DNA of 60,781 bases from Phascolarctobacterium sp. (GTDB taxonomy: Bacteria; Bacillota; Negativicutes; Acidaminococcales; Acidaminococcaceae). The DNA is taken from positions 1 to 60,781 of the forward strand of contig JAHHUH010000009.1 of assembly GCA_020024105.1 (NCBI GenBank), in the 5' to 3' direction. Positions 43,190 through 51,023 of the stretch are shown in pieces; the stretch's first letter is position 1; every line of letters begins with the position of its first letter. Below the pieces are notes generated by a model. The model searched no databases. It was not told the origin of the DNA and saw only the letters and a list, made by a program, of their open reading frames with translations. A program made the position numbers and the translations under genes.

Positions 43190-44548
43190 ATGAAAAAAAG
43201 CTTATTGATTTTAGGTGCTGCTGCCCTTTTGGCAGCTCCTCAGGTAGTTGATGCAGAAGGCTTTGCTGTTAATGAATGGTCTGCAGAGGGTGTAGCTATG
43301 GGTGGTGCCCGTATGTTTGCTGAGGGCGATGCTGCGAACCTGGCTTACAATCCTGCTTCTATTACTAAAATTGAAAATAAAGCGAATAAGATTGTGGCAA
43401 CCTACATCAGTCCCCATGGCGAATATACTGCTTTCCCCAAGGATACTACTACTAATGGCGGTTTACCTGCAGGTGTTGAAGAAGGAAAGAACCGGGTACA
43501 TCCTGCCTGGATTCCTGGTCAATACTATGTTAAACGTATTAGTGATAATGAATGGTTTGGTATCGGTACTGTTACCCGTTTTGGTCTGGTAAGCCAGTTC
43601 CCGAATAACTCCATGGTTTCTACAAACTCTTCCAGTGCTAAAATGGCTGGTATGAGTATGATTCCTACCTATGCTAGAAAGCTGGACGACAAGTGGTCTG
43701 TAGCAGTTGGTGCGGAGATTAACTACGTCGGTCTGCAGCTGGACAAGGATCTGGTGCTGCCTAAAAATATGAAGAATGTCCTGGGTGGTATGGCTGCCGG
43801 CAAACCTGTTGCACCGGAATTTGATTTGCAGGGACCACGTGTTAATATGCAGATTGAGGGTGACAGCTATGCTTTAGGCTGGAATGCTGCTGCCAATTAT
43901 AAGTTTGACGAAAAAAATGAAATGGGTATCGTCTACCGGAGCAAGATAGAGCATTCCATGAATGCTAATACCCGTTTTAAAACGATGGGGATGAGGGGTA
44001 CTGCTGATGGTTATGGCACAGTAACTTTACCGGATAGCCTGGCTATTGGTTATAGTCATAAGTTTGACGATAAAACCCGCGTAGAATTGAACGGTACCTA
44101 CACTAAATGGAGCTCCTATGACAGATTGGATATGACATTTAGTAATATTACTTTACCGGGTGCTCTTGCTGGTATGCTGCCTCCTGGAACTAAATTGCCG
44201 GACAGTGTTACCGTCCCCAGCTACAAGGGTTGGGACAACGGCTGGCGTTGTGCAATTGGTGTCGAGCATAAGCTAAGTGACAAATACAGCCTGTTGGCCG
44301 GCTATGCTTACGATGAGGCCTCCATTTCTACTGAAGGTGCAGACTTCATGGTGCCTACCGGTGACCGCATTACTTATTCCTTAGGCGGTCAATATCATGA
44401 TGAGAAGGTAACTGTGGCTTTGGCTGCTGCCTACATGAAGGTGGGCGAGCTGACCATTCCTGGTACAAGCCTGGACCCTTTCGATCATGCACATTCCCAT
44501 GATAGCTACACTAAGATTTACAGTATATCCTATCAATACAATTTCTAA
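43190..44548 (+). CDS. OMPP1/FadL/TodX-family outer-membrane transporter
   Basis: A 452-residue outer-membrane barrel. The signal peptide is residues 1-22 (LLILGAAALLAAPQVVDA), followed by the FadL plug/N-terminal motif EGFAVNEWSAEGVAMGGA and then DAANLAYNPASITKI, which is typical of OMPP1/FadL proteins for uptake of long-chain fatty acids or other hydrophobic compounds. The C-terminus ends SYQYNF with a terminal Phe. The start is ATG 43190, with GGAGG upstream (spacing rather long at 11 nt); the upstream open frame has no signal peptide. FadL-type import fits the fatty-acid kinase pair at 54.6-57.1 kb. It follows the AcoR-like regulator, a possible controller. Confidence 0.92.
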   Translation: MKKSLLILGAAALLAAPQVVDAEGFAVNEWSAEGVAMGGARMFAEGDAANLAYNPASITKIENKANKIVATYISPHGEYTAFPKDTTTNGGLPAGVEEGKNRVHPAWIPGQYYVKRISDNEWFGIGTVTRFGLVSQFPNNSMVSTNSSSAKMAGMSMIPTYARKLDDKWSVAVGAEINYVGLQLDKDLVLPKNMKNVLGGMAAGKPVAPEFDLQGPRVNMQIEGDSYALGWNAAANYKFDEKNEMGIVYRSKIEHSMNANTRFKTMGMRGTADGYGTVTLPDSLAIGYSHKFDDKTRVELNGTYTKWSSYDRLDMTFSNITLPGALAGMLPPGTKLPDSVTVPSYKGWDNGWRCAIGVEHKLSDKYSLLAGYAYDEASISTEGADFMVPTGDRITYSLGGQYHDEKVTVALAAAYMKVGELTIPGTSLDPFDHAHSHDSYTKIYSISYQYNF

Positions 44549-44578
44549 AAATAACTGTTGGTTATAAATGGTTACCAT

Positions 44579-44612
44579 TAGGGCTGCCCCGTTTGACGGG
44601 GGAGCCCTTTCT
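44579..44612 (+). terminator. Terminator of the FadL-type gene
   Basis: GGGCTGCCCCGT pairs with ACGGGGGAGCCC around TTG, then TTTCTTG. Confidence 0.82.
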
Positions 44613-44667
44613 TGTTTAACTGGGGAAAATAGCCTATAATTAGCTAATACGAATGGAGGAGGAAGCT

Positions 44668-45144
44668 ATGGCAGTAATTTTTTATTTAAGTGGCAGTGGA
44701 AACACTCTTTATGCAGCTCAAAGAGCAGCCCAGGCCTGGCCTGATTGCCGTCTGGAAAGTATGGCAGGTTATTTGCGTCATCCCTATGCTGTGAAGGATG
44801 GCCGGATAGGCATTTTCTATCCTACCTATTGCTTTGATGCACCTCCTCTGGTGCAGGACTTTAGCCGTCAATTACAGGCTCAGCCTGATTATTGTGCAGT
44901 AGTTACTACCATGGGTGGTAAGGAGGGACTAGCACTTTGGACGGTACAGCAGATATTGGCTTCCAAGAGGCTGAGCGTGGCTTATGCTCAAACTGTCGTG
45001 ATGCCGGATAATTTTTTTAAGCTGCCTCAGAGCTTGCGACAGAAGCTTTTAACTAAATCTGAGCTGGCTTTAACTAGACTGGTAACAGACTTACAGGCAG
45101 AAAAGCTTTCTGTAAGGGCGATAAAATCGGCTAATTTTTTTTAG
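44668..45144 (+). CDS. EFR1-type flavodoxin half (gene interrupted by an in-frame TAG)
   Basis: 158 residues of flavodoxin-like sequence: IFYLSGSGNTLYAAQ is the FMN phosphate loop, YPTYCFDAPPLVQDF and TTMGGKEGLAL the following loops. In EFR1-family proteins this domain is fused to a 2[4Fe-4S] ferredoxin. Here translation stops at TAG 45142-45144, and the ferredoxin part continues in the same frame from 45145. The stop follows eight T (45135-45142). Start is ATG 44668, with GGAGGAGG upstream. It may be a recent nonsense mutant, a split protein, or rarely read through. Confidence 0.8.
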   Translation: MAVIFYLSGSGNTLYAAQRAAQAWPDCRLESMAGYLRHPYAVKDGRIGIFYPTYCFDAPPLVQDFSRQLQAQPDYCAVVTTMGGKEGLALWTVQQILASKRLSVAYAQTVVMPDNFFKLPQSLRQKLLTKSELALTRLVTDLQAEKLSVRAIKSANFF

Positions 45145-45201
45145 CGTTGGGCAACGCAAGTCAGCTGGTGGAGCTTAAAGCATGTAGTAAAAATACAGCA
45201 G

Positions 45202-45429
45202 TTGCAGGTGAACCCGAACCTATGTATTGGTTGTGGGTTATGTGAGCGGCTTTGTTCTCTTAAAAATATCCAATTTCAGCAGGGGGTGCCTGTTTTTGGT
45301 AATAGTTGTGCACATTGCCTAGGCTGCCTACATTGGTGCCCTCAAAGTGCTATCAGGGCAGGAAGCATTAAGGTTGATGCACAAAGCCGTTATGTACATT
45401 TCAAGATTACACCAGAAATGTTTCGCTGA
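45202..45429 (+). CDS. EFR1-type 2[4Fe-4S] ferredoxin half
   Basis: 75 residues from a TTG, in the same frame as the flavodoxin half 57 nt upstream. Two cluster motifs: CIGCGLCERLC and CAHCLGCLHWCP. No SD precedes the TTG, and the intervening codons (45145-45201) read sensibly as a linker with RWATQVSWWSLKHVVK, so this is probably the C-terminal domain of one interrupted gene and may not be translated on its own. If made, it would pass electrons to or from the FMN domain. Confidence 0.65.
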   Translation: MQVNPNLCIGCGLCERLCSLKNIQFQQGVPVFGNSCAHCLGCLHWCPQSAIRAGSIKVDAQSRYVHFKITPEMFR

Positions 45430-45547
45430 GCAAATCTAAGCGCTTGGGTATTATCTTGAGCTATTTAAAGACTGGGGGCAGGATTTTCTTTACTTATGGC
45501 GAACTTAACACTGTATAATATAATTAAAATTTAAAAGGAGCAGATAA

Positions 45548-46396
45548 ATGAGTACATTCGACAAGGTTTTGCTGGCAACCGATTTAACGCCGCAGTCCGA
45601 TCATCTTACCGAGTGTCTGTTTAGCCTTTGCCCCGATACAGAAACGGAAGTAGTGTTGGCGCACGTTTTCGATGACGATGACGACGCCGACCCTGACGGT
45701 AGTGAGTATAAAAAAGTCAGCAGTCGTTTAGAAGGGTATAAGAAGGATTTAGAGCAGGCAGGCTATGAGGAGGTAAGTGTTGTTACTCCTGTAGGAGAGC
45801 CATTTGAGGCTATTTCTTTGGCAGGAGAGGAACAGGAGGTTGATCTTGTCATGGCAGCATCTCATGGTAAGGGCCTGTTAAAAACCGCTCTTTTGGGTAG
45901 TACGACCTTTGACCTGGCTCGTGCCACCACGGTACCCTTATTCATTAGTAAGGATGACGATGGTCGGGATTGTGCTAAGCTTTTGGATATGGTCATGATT
46001 CCCACCGATTTTTCCAAAAAATCCCTCTGTGCCCTGAATTATGTACGAGGCCTACGGGAATATGTTGGTAAAGTTATTTTCGTCCATGTTATTGAACGTT
46101 ATCGTAGTAAGCAGGATTACAAAGAAAAATATGGTAATGCAGTGATGTTTCTGCAGGAATTAGTTGATGAAATGAAAATTTTTGGCATTAATGCAGATTA
46201 CCGTATTGAACGAGGTGCCGCATCTAAGGAAATCGTCCATGTAGCTCGTAAGGAACATGTAAAACTGATAGTTCTTTCTAAAACTGGTGCTGGTCTGGTG
46301 AAGGATCTGATGTTGGGAAGCACGGCACAGAACGTTGTTTTGAATGCGGACTGCGCTGTAATGCTTTTCCCGGCCGAGGATAATGGCGACGATTAA
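45548..46396 (+). CDS. Tandem universal stress (UspA-family) protein
   Basis: A 282-residue protein with two Usp domains. Domain 1 (about residues 3-135) has KVLLATDLTPQSD and SHGKGLLKTALLGSTT; domain 2 (about 148-278) has MVMIPTDFSKKSLCAL and SKTGAGLVKDLMLGSTA. Both keep a GxxG-x9-GS-like ATP-binding pattern. An acidic insert (FDDDDDADPDG) lies in the first domain. Such tandem proteins are usually induced under stress or in stationary phase. SD AAAGGAG precedes ATG, and a TATAAT lies at 45514-45519. Confidence 0.9.
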   Translation: MSTFDKVLLATDLTPQSDHLTECLFSLCPDTETEVVLAHVFDDDDDADPDGSEYKKVSSRLEGYKKDLEQAGYEEVSVVTPVGEPFEAISLAGEEQEVDLVMAASHGKGLLKTALLGSTTFDLARATTVPLFISKDDDGRDCAKLLDMVMIPTDFSKKSLCALNYVRGLREYVGKVIFVHVIERYRSKQDYKEKYGNAVMFLQELVDEMKIFGINADYRIERGAASKEIVHVARKEHVKLIVLSKTGAGLVKDLMLGSTAQNVVLNADCAVMLFPAEDNGDD

Positions 46397-46424
46397 AAAA
46401 ATATTAATTTTTTTACAAAAAGCC

Positions 46425-46453
46425 TTGACTTGTAAGGTAAATGCCCGTATAAT
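46425..46453 (+). promoter_or_regulatory. Promoter of tRNA-Ser
   Basis: TTGACT at 46425-46430 and TATAAT at 46448-46453 with 17-bp spacing. Confidence 0.8.
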
Positions 46454-46524
46454 ACTACTTGCAGTTGTTTTTGAGCTGCGAGTACGTATGTACTGGCAAA
46501 ATTGAAAAATTAAGTTTTCAACAT

Positions 46525-46614
46525 GGAGAGATGACCGAGTGGTTGAAGGTGCACGCCTGGAAAGCGTGTGTACGGGAAACCGTACCGAGGGTTCGAATCC
46601 CTCTCTCTCCGCCA
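46525..46614 (+). tRNA. tRNA-Ser (anticodon GGA)
   Basis: A 90-nt class II tRNA. Acceptor GGAGAGA pairs with TCTCTCC, discriminator G, encoded CCA. Anticodon loop CTGGAAA with anticodon GGA; long variable arm TACGGGAAACCGTA; T-arm GAGGGTTCGAATCCCTC. It lies ahead of the SRP RNA and dnaX, a common order in Firmicutes. Confidence 0.97.
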
Positions 46615-46625
46615 CTTAAAAAACC

Positions 46626-46647
46626 GCCGCAACTGAGCGGCTTTTTT
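46626..46647 (+). terminator. Terminator after tRNA-Ser
   Basis: GCCGC pairs with GCGGC around AACTGA, then six T. Confidence 0.75.
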
Positions 46648-46669
46648 ATTTCTCTGTAAGGCCGTGAAT

Positions 46670-46781
46670 GCTGGGACCTACGCAATGGGAGCCTGTGAAT
46701 CAGGTCAGGTCCGGAAGGAAGCAGCCTTAAGCGGATACTTTCATGTGCCGTGGGGGCGCCCGGTATTTGCGGTCCTACAGG
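46670..46781 (+). ncRNA. ffs: Signal recognition particle RNA (small bacterial type)
   Basis: Contains the universal SRP core GTCCGGAAGGAAGCAGCC (GGAA tetraloop and asymmetric loop) with AGCCTGTGAATCAGGTCAG before it. The ends pair: CTG-GGAC-CTA-CGCAA with TTGCG-GTCC-TA-CAG, giving about 112 nt. No Alu domain, so it is the short 4.5S-like form. It sits before dnaX, as in many Firmicutes. Ends are approximate. Confidence 0.92.
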
Positions 46782-46793
46782 GAAGTAAAATAC

Positions 46794-46827
46794 AAGACCT
46801 TGACTAGAAAAGTCAAGGTCTTTTCTT
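46794..46827 (+). terminator. Terminator of the SRP RNA gene
   Basis: AAGACCTTGACT pairs with AGTCAAGGTCTT, followed by TTTCTTTTT. Confidence 0.85.
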
Positions 46828-46893
46828 TTTGGCTGATGTATAATATAATTAATATGATTATCTTAAAATCAGCTGGAAAGGTAGGTAGGGGAA

Positions 46894-48642
46894 ATGGCTT
46901 ATGTAGCGTTATACCGTCGTTGGCGTCCTCAGAATTTTGATACTCTGGTAGGACAGCAGGCGGTGAAAACGGCTTTAACCAATGCTTTGTCCAGTGGACG
47001 CATTGCCCATGCCTATCTTTTTACCGGCCCACGTGGTACTGGTAAAACTAGTATAGCTCGCATTTTGGCTAAGGCTTTAAATTGTGAGCAGGGGCCTACT
47101 GCCCATCCCTGTGGGGTTTGTGCTAACTGTGAGCGCATTACCAATGGCAGCTCCATGGATGTTTTTGAGATAGATGCCGCTTCTAATCGTGGTATTGAAG
47201 AAATTAAAGCCCTGAGGGAGCAGATTGCGTTTACTCCTGTGGAGGGTAAATACAAGATTTATATCATTGACGAGGTCCATATGCTGACCACGGAGGCTTT
47301 TAATGCGCTTTTAAAGACTTTAGAAGAGCCTCCGGCTCATGTGATTTTTATTTTAGCTACTACGGACCCTCATAAAATTCCAGCTACGATCCATTCCCGT
47401 TGCCAGCGTTTCGATTTTCGTAGGGTAACGGTGGAAGAAATTGTTGAGCATTTAGCCATGGTAGCCTCTAAAAGTGATATTCAGGTGGATGAAGAGGCCT
47501 TACGCTTAATTGCTATTCAGGCTGAGGGCGGCATGCGTGATGCGCTTAGCCTGCTGGATCAGTGTGGGGTTATGGATAAGCAGGTGACGGCTGCTACGGT
47601 ACGTGAGGTTCTGGGTATCGTAGGCAGGGAGGTTCTGCGGGAGCTGGTCAAGGAAATAGGTAAGCAGGATTTGGCTGCTGCTCTGGCTCAGCTGCACATA
47701 CTTCTGGAACAGGGAAAGGATGCTCGTCAGGTTTTGACAGAGCTGGCAGAATACCTGCGTGCGCTACTGCTTTATAAAGCGGCGCCCTCCTATCAGGAGG
47801 TATATTTAACCGATACTGCTGAAGCTCTGCAGGCCAGTGCTCCCCTTTACGGAAGGGACAGGCTGATGGCAGCGGAGGAGCGTATTCATGCGGCTTTAGG
47901 TGAGATGCGTTGGTCTGCTAGGCCCAGAATTACGGCGGAGCTATGTTTATTTGATCTCTGCCGTCTGGAAGGCAGTACTCTGGCAGCACTGAGCGCTAGA
48001 GTAGAGCAGTTGGAGGCACAGTTGGCGCAGGGGCTTCCTGTGAAGCCGACAAGCCAGTCTGTTATACCGGAGACACCGTCGTCTGTCCCAAAGGCTGAAG
48101 CAATGGCCGCAACCGCTACAACGGTATCACCTCAGCCGGAGACCGTGGTACCGAGACCTACGGTTCCAGCAATATCGGCTTCGTCGGCCGGAGCAGCAGG
48201 AAAGGTAGCGGCTCAGCCGCAGGCAGCAGCTCCCTCCGCGGATACGGGTGATATATCCACGGGTGAAGAATATTGGCAGCAGACACTGGATTTCCTGAAG
48301 CGGGAAAAGAAAATGGCCATGGTTTCCTGTGCTCGTGGTGGCAAGGTACAAAGTTATCTCAACGGCGTCTTGCAGGTAGTTTTTAAAGCTCCCTTCCAGT
48401 GCGCACGTATGAATAAAGAGGACTATAAAAAGGTCTTCGAGGATGTACTGCTTAGATTAACCCGGCAGAGTATCAAGCTTGATTGTGTAACTGCCGGCAC
48501 TAAGCCGTCCCGGTCTCAACAGGAGCGGCAGGCTCAGCCTAAAGCTCCCGCAGCTTCTACACCTCCGCCTGTTACAGGTAAGGTGGAACCCAAGCTGCAG
48601 AAGGCATTGGCGGTTTTAGGTGGTACATTACATGAAATTTAA
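46894..48642 (+). CDS. dnaX: DNA polymerase III subunit gamma/tau
   Basis: A 582-residue clamp-loader ATPase. Walker A is FTGPRGTGKTSIARILA, a zinc module follows (CEQG, then CGVCANC), Walker B is IIDEVHMLTTEAFNALLK, and the SRC motif lies in HSRCQRFDFRRV. The collar domain extends to about residue 360. A Pro/Ala-rich linker (about 375-455) and a tau-type C-terminal domain follow. I see no obvious slippery A run plus hairpin for a programmed gamma frameshift. The ATG follows GGTAGGGG, and ybaB and recR follow in the same operon. Confidence 0.95.
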   Translation: MAYVALYRRWRPQNFDTLVGQQAVKTALTNALSSGRIAHAYLFTGPRGTGKTSIARILAKALNCEQGPTAHPCGVCANCERITNGSSMDVFEIDAASNRGIEEIKALREQIAFTPVEGKYKIYIIDEVHMLTTEAFNALLKTLEEPPAHVIFILATTDPHKIPATIHSRCQRFDFRRVTVEEIVEHLAMVASKSDIQVDEEALRLIAIQAEGGMRDALSLLDQCGVMDKQVTAATVREVLGIVGREVLRELVKEIGKQDLAAALAQLHILLEQGKDARQVLTELAEYLRALLLYKAAPSYQEVYLTDTAEALQASAPLYGRDRLMAAEERIHAALGEMRWSARPRITAELCLFDLCRLEGSTLAALSARVEQLEAQLAQGLPVKPTSQSVIPETPSSVPKAEAMAATATTVSPQPETVVPRPTVPAISASSAGAAGKVAAQPQAAAPSADTGDISTGEEYWQQTLDFLKREKKMAMVSCARGGKVQSYLNGVLQVVFKAPFQCARMNKEDYKKVFEDVLLRLTRQSIKLDCVTAGTKPSRSQQERQAQPKAPAASTPPPVTGKVEPKLQKALAVLGGTLHEI

Positions 48643-48674
48643 AAGATTTGTTGAAATTAAAGGAGGATTTTATT

Positions 48675-48998
48675 ATGTTTCCTGGTGGCATGGGTAATAT
48701 GCAAGCGATGATGAAGAAAGTGCAGAAAATGCAAGCTGAGATTGTGAAAAAACAGGAGGAGCTGAAGCAGCGCACTATTGAGACTACTGTTGGCGGCGGT
48801 GCTGTAACCGTTGTTGTTAATGGTAAAAAGGAATTACAATCTGTAAAAATTGATCCCTCTGCAGTTGATCCGGAGGATGTAGAAATGCTGGAGGATTTGA
48901 TTGTAACTGCTGTCAATGAGGGTGTACGCCAGATTGATGAGCTTAGCGAGAAGGAAATGGCTAAGATTACCGGTGGCATGAAGATGCCCGGCATGTAA
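48675..48998 (+). CDS. YbaB/EbfC-family nucleoid-associated protein
   Basis: A 107-residue DNA-binding protein. A Met/Gly-rich start (MFPGGMGNMQAMMKKVQ) is followed by the coiled helix KMQAEIVKKQEELKQRT and the core VNGKKELQSVKIDP and DLIVTAAVNEG-like region. Start is ATG 48675, with AGGAGG 8 nt upstream. The order dnaX-ybaB-recR is conserved in most bacteria and suggests a role linked to replication or repair. Confidence 0.94.
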   Translation: MFPGGMGNMQAMMKKVQKMQAEIVKKQEELKQRTIETTVGGGAVTVVVNGKKELQSVKIDPSAVDPEDVEMLEDLIVTAVNEGVRQIDELSEKEMAKITGGMKMPGM

Positions 48999-49000
48999 GC

Positions 49001-49600
49001 ATGGCCAGAATGATTAAGCCCTTAGCTAATCTTTACGAGCAGCTAAGGCGTTTACCGGGCGTGGGTTCAAAAACTGCTCTTCGCCTTGCCTACCACATTA
49101 TTGATATGCCAGCTGAGGATGTACAGCATCTGGCAACGGCCTTATTAGAGGCCAAGGGGCATATTCACTATTGTCAACGCTGCTTTAATTTGACGGATGC
49201 CGAGATCTGCAGTATCTGTACTGATGCAGGCCGGGACAGCTATACTATTTGTGTGGTAGAGCAGCCTCAGGATATTGTAGCTATGGAGCGTAGTCGTGGC
49301 TATCATGGCCTTTATCATGTGCTCCATGGAGCTCTTTCTCCTCTGGATGGTATTGGACCGGATAATTTACGTATTCGTGAGCTATTTCAGCGCTTACAGC
49401 GGGAATCCATTACGGAAATTATTATTGCGACTAATTCCAATGTGGAGGGAGAGGCCACGGCTACCTATCTAGCTCAGCTGTTAAAGCCTGTGGGAGTGAA
49501 GGTGAGCCGTATCGCACATGGCCTGCCCGTAGGCGGTGATTTGGAGTATGCGGATGAGGTAACTCTTTCCAAGGCTTTGGAAAATCGTCGTGAAATGTAG
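49001..49600 (+). CDS. recR: Recombination mediator protein RecR
   Basis: A 199-residue protein of the RecFOR pathway. The HhH motif is LRRLPGVGSKTALRLAYH, the zinc finger has CQRCFNLTD and CSIC, and the Toprim part has VVEQPQDIVAMER and TNSNVEGEATATYLA. The C-terminal Walker B-like part reads ARGLPVGGDLEYAD-like sequence (here HGLPVGGDLEYADEV). It starts 2 nt after the ybaB stop, so translation is coupled. Confidence 0.96.
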   Translation: MARMIKPLANLYEQLRRLPGVGSKTALRLAYHIIDMPAEDVQHLATALLEAKGHIHYCQRCFNLTDAEICSICTDAGRDSYTICVVEQPQDIVAMERSRGYHGLYHVLHGALSPLDGIGPDNLRIRELFQRLQRESITEIIIATNSNVEGEATATYLAQLLKPVGVKVSRIAHGLPVGGDLEYADEVTLSKALENRREM

Positions 49601-49617
49601 GAAAGGCAGGCTAAATA

Positions 49618-49986
49618 ATGGACTTTTTGCAAGAAGTAGCGGATGCAGCTGGGCGTTTGTCAGACAATCTTGGTGATTCTGTGGACGTGCAGCAGGCTAT
49701 ATCCAGCTTGGAGGGACTGATACCGTCAGAACTGATTAATGGCATGCAGGAGTTTTGGCCCTTGCTGCTGGTCCTCTTTATCTTGTTTTTTGTAGTGGAG
49801 CTTTTTGAGCTGCCTTTAAAATTAATCTGGAATGGATTAATTGGTGCTGGTACGCTTTTTGTTATTAATCTGATAGGCTCCTTGGTGGGCTTTACCATGA
49901 AAATTACCATATGGAAAGCTCTGGTTGCCGGTGTTTTAGGTATTCCAGGTACCATTGCTGTAATTATCTATGAAATTTTTGGATAA
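49618..49986 (+). CDS. bofA: BofA-family (pro-sigma-K processing inhibitor-like) membrane protein
   Basis: A 122-residue protein with an acidic N-terminal part and two or three membrane segments (about residues 45-65, 70-92, 96-120). The end, ALVAGVLGIPGTIAVIIYE, is the BofA signature. In Bacillus, BofA inhibits the SpoIVFB intramembrane protease, and its gene also lies downstream of recR, as here. No other sigma-K gene is in the window, so a different role, perhaps with another site-2 protease, is possible in this organism. SD GGAAAGG precedes ATG. Confidence 0.85.
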   Translation: MDFLQEVADAAGRLSDNLGDSVDVQQAISSLEGLIPSELINGMQEFWPLLLVLFILFFVVELFELPLKLIWNGLIGAGTLFVINLIGSLVGFTMKITIWKALVAGVLGIPGTIAVIIYEIFG

Positions 49987-50003
49987 AAGAGAGGATGAGA
50001 ATA

Positions 50004-50822
50004 ATGTCAATTTTACATAAGGCTATGACCATTGCTGGTAGTGATACCAGTGGCGGTGCTGGTATGGAGGCAGATTTAAAGACTTTTGAGGAATTAGGCG
50101 TTTATGGCATGACTGCTTTGACGGTTATTGTAACTATGGACCCTCATAATAATTGGTTTCATAATGTATTTCCTATAGAGATGCATGTAGTGGAAAAGCA
50201 GTTGGAAACTATTTTAGAGGGCGTGGGCATTGATGCTATGAAGACTGGTATGCTGGGTAGTGCAGCTTTGGTAGAGCTTGTGGCCAAGTCCATAGACCGC
50301 TATCATTTGCGTAATGTAGTTATTGATCCTGTAATGGTATGCAAATTCAGTGATGAGATTATGGTCCCAGAAGCAGCTGAAGCCATTAAACGTCTGCTGG
50401 TGCAGCGGGCTGATATTATTACTCCCAATGTTTTGGAAGCGGCCTATCTGGCAGATATGCCCCAGGTAAGGACCGTGGAGGAAATTAAGGAGGCCGCCGG
50501 ACGTATTAAGGAGCTAGGCGCGCGCTATGTTGTTATAAAGGGTGGTGAACGGATGGATGAGGATGCCGCCGTGGATATTCTCTACGATGGCAAAAATTTC
50601 CGGGAAATGTCCGTTAAGAAGATTTATCCTTCCTACAACCATGGTGCAGGCTGTACCTATTCTGCAGCAATTACGGCCGGTTTGGCTAATGGTCTGGCTA
50701 TGGAGGATGCTGTAGCCCAGGCTAAGGCTTTTATTACTGCTGCCCTGGAGCACTCCTTTGTACTGAATAAGTTTACCGGATGCACTAACCACACTGCCTA
50801 TAAGGTTTATTTAAACAAATAA
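50004..50822 (+). CDS. pdxK: Pyridoxal/pyridoxine kinase (ThiD-like PdxK)
   Basis: A 272-residue ribokinase-like enzyme. It starts with AMTIAGSDTSGGAGMEADLK (substrate site), has IDAMKTGMLGS and VIDPVMVCKFSDE, and ends with the catalytic anion-hole motif GAGCTYSAAITAGLANG. The Cys in NHGAGCTYS and VMVCK are the pair typical of the ThiD-like pyridoxal kinases of Firmicutes rather than HMP-phosphate kinases. Start is ATG 50004, with AAGAGAGG upstream; ATG 49995 is too close to it. Last gene of the dnaX operon or a separate unit. Confidence 0.88.
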   Translation: MSILHKAMTIAGSDTSGGAGMEADLKTFEELGVYGMTALTVIVTMDPHNNWFHNVFPIEMHVVEKQLETILEGVGIDAMKTGMLGSAALVELVAKSIDRYHLRNVVIDPVMVCKFSDEIMVPEAAEAIKRLLVQRADIITPNVLEAAYLADMPQVRTVEEIKEAAGRIKELGARYVVIKGGERMDEDAAVDILYDGKNFREMSVKKIYPSYNHGAGCTYSAAITAGLANGLAMEDAVAQAKAFITAALEHSFVLNKFTGCTNHTAYKVYLNK

Positions 50823-50837
50823 TTTTAACGTAAAAAT

Positions 50838-50868
50838 TTAGCGCAACTTTTAAGTTGCGCTATTTTTA
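50838..50868 (+). terminator. Terminator after pdxK
   Basis: AGCGCAACTT pairs with AAGTTGCGCT, followed by ATTTTTATT. Confidence 0.82.
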
Positions 50869-50913
50869 TTGCTTAAAATACTTTTGAAGATGATTTGTCC
50901 AGGTCGAAAGCAA

Positions 50914-50949
50914 AAATACTGTATACAATTAGAGAAATACTGTATACAA
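50914..50949 (+). promoter_or_regulatory. Twin operator: two direct copies of AAATACTGTATACAA
   Basis: Identical 15-mers at 50914-50928 and 50935-50949, start to start 21 bp, that is two helical turns. Each holds the palindrome TGTATACA, typical of GntR-type and other dimeric regulators. They lie just upstream of the -10 at 50974, in the activator position or overlapping the -35. Confidence 0.65.
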
Positions 50950-50970
50950 CAACATTTGCTTAAGATTATC

Positions 50971-50979
50971 TGTTATAAT
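50971..50979 (+). promoter_or_regulatory. Extended -10 promoter of the symporter gene
   Basis: TGTTATAAT, a perfect TGn-TATAAT, with no recognisable -35 (AACATT), consistent with activation by a protein bound to the twin operator. Confidence 0.5.
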
Positions 50980-51023
50980 CTAAAACAGGAAATGGAATTA
51001 TATTTTATTAGGGGGTCTGTGAG

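Noticed and set aside
45135..45144. Frameshift in the T8 run as the cause of the EFR1 split.
   Set aside because: Both halves are already in one frame, so adding or removing a T would separate them; only the TAG codon interrupts.
46894..48642. Programmed frameshift giving a gamma form of DnaX.
   Set aside because: No A-AAA-AAG heptamer with a following hairpin is visible in the collar-to-tau region.
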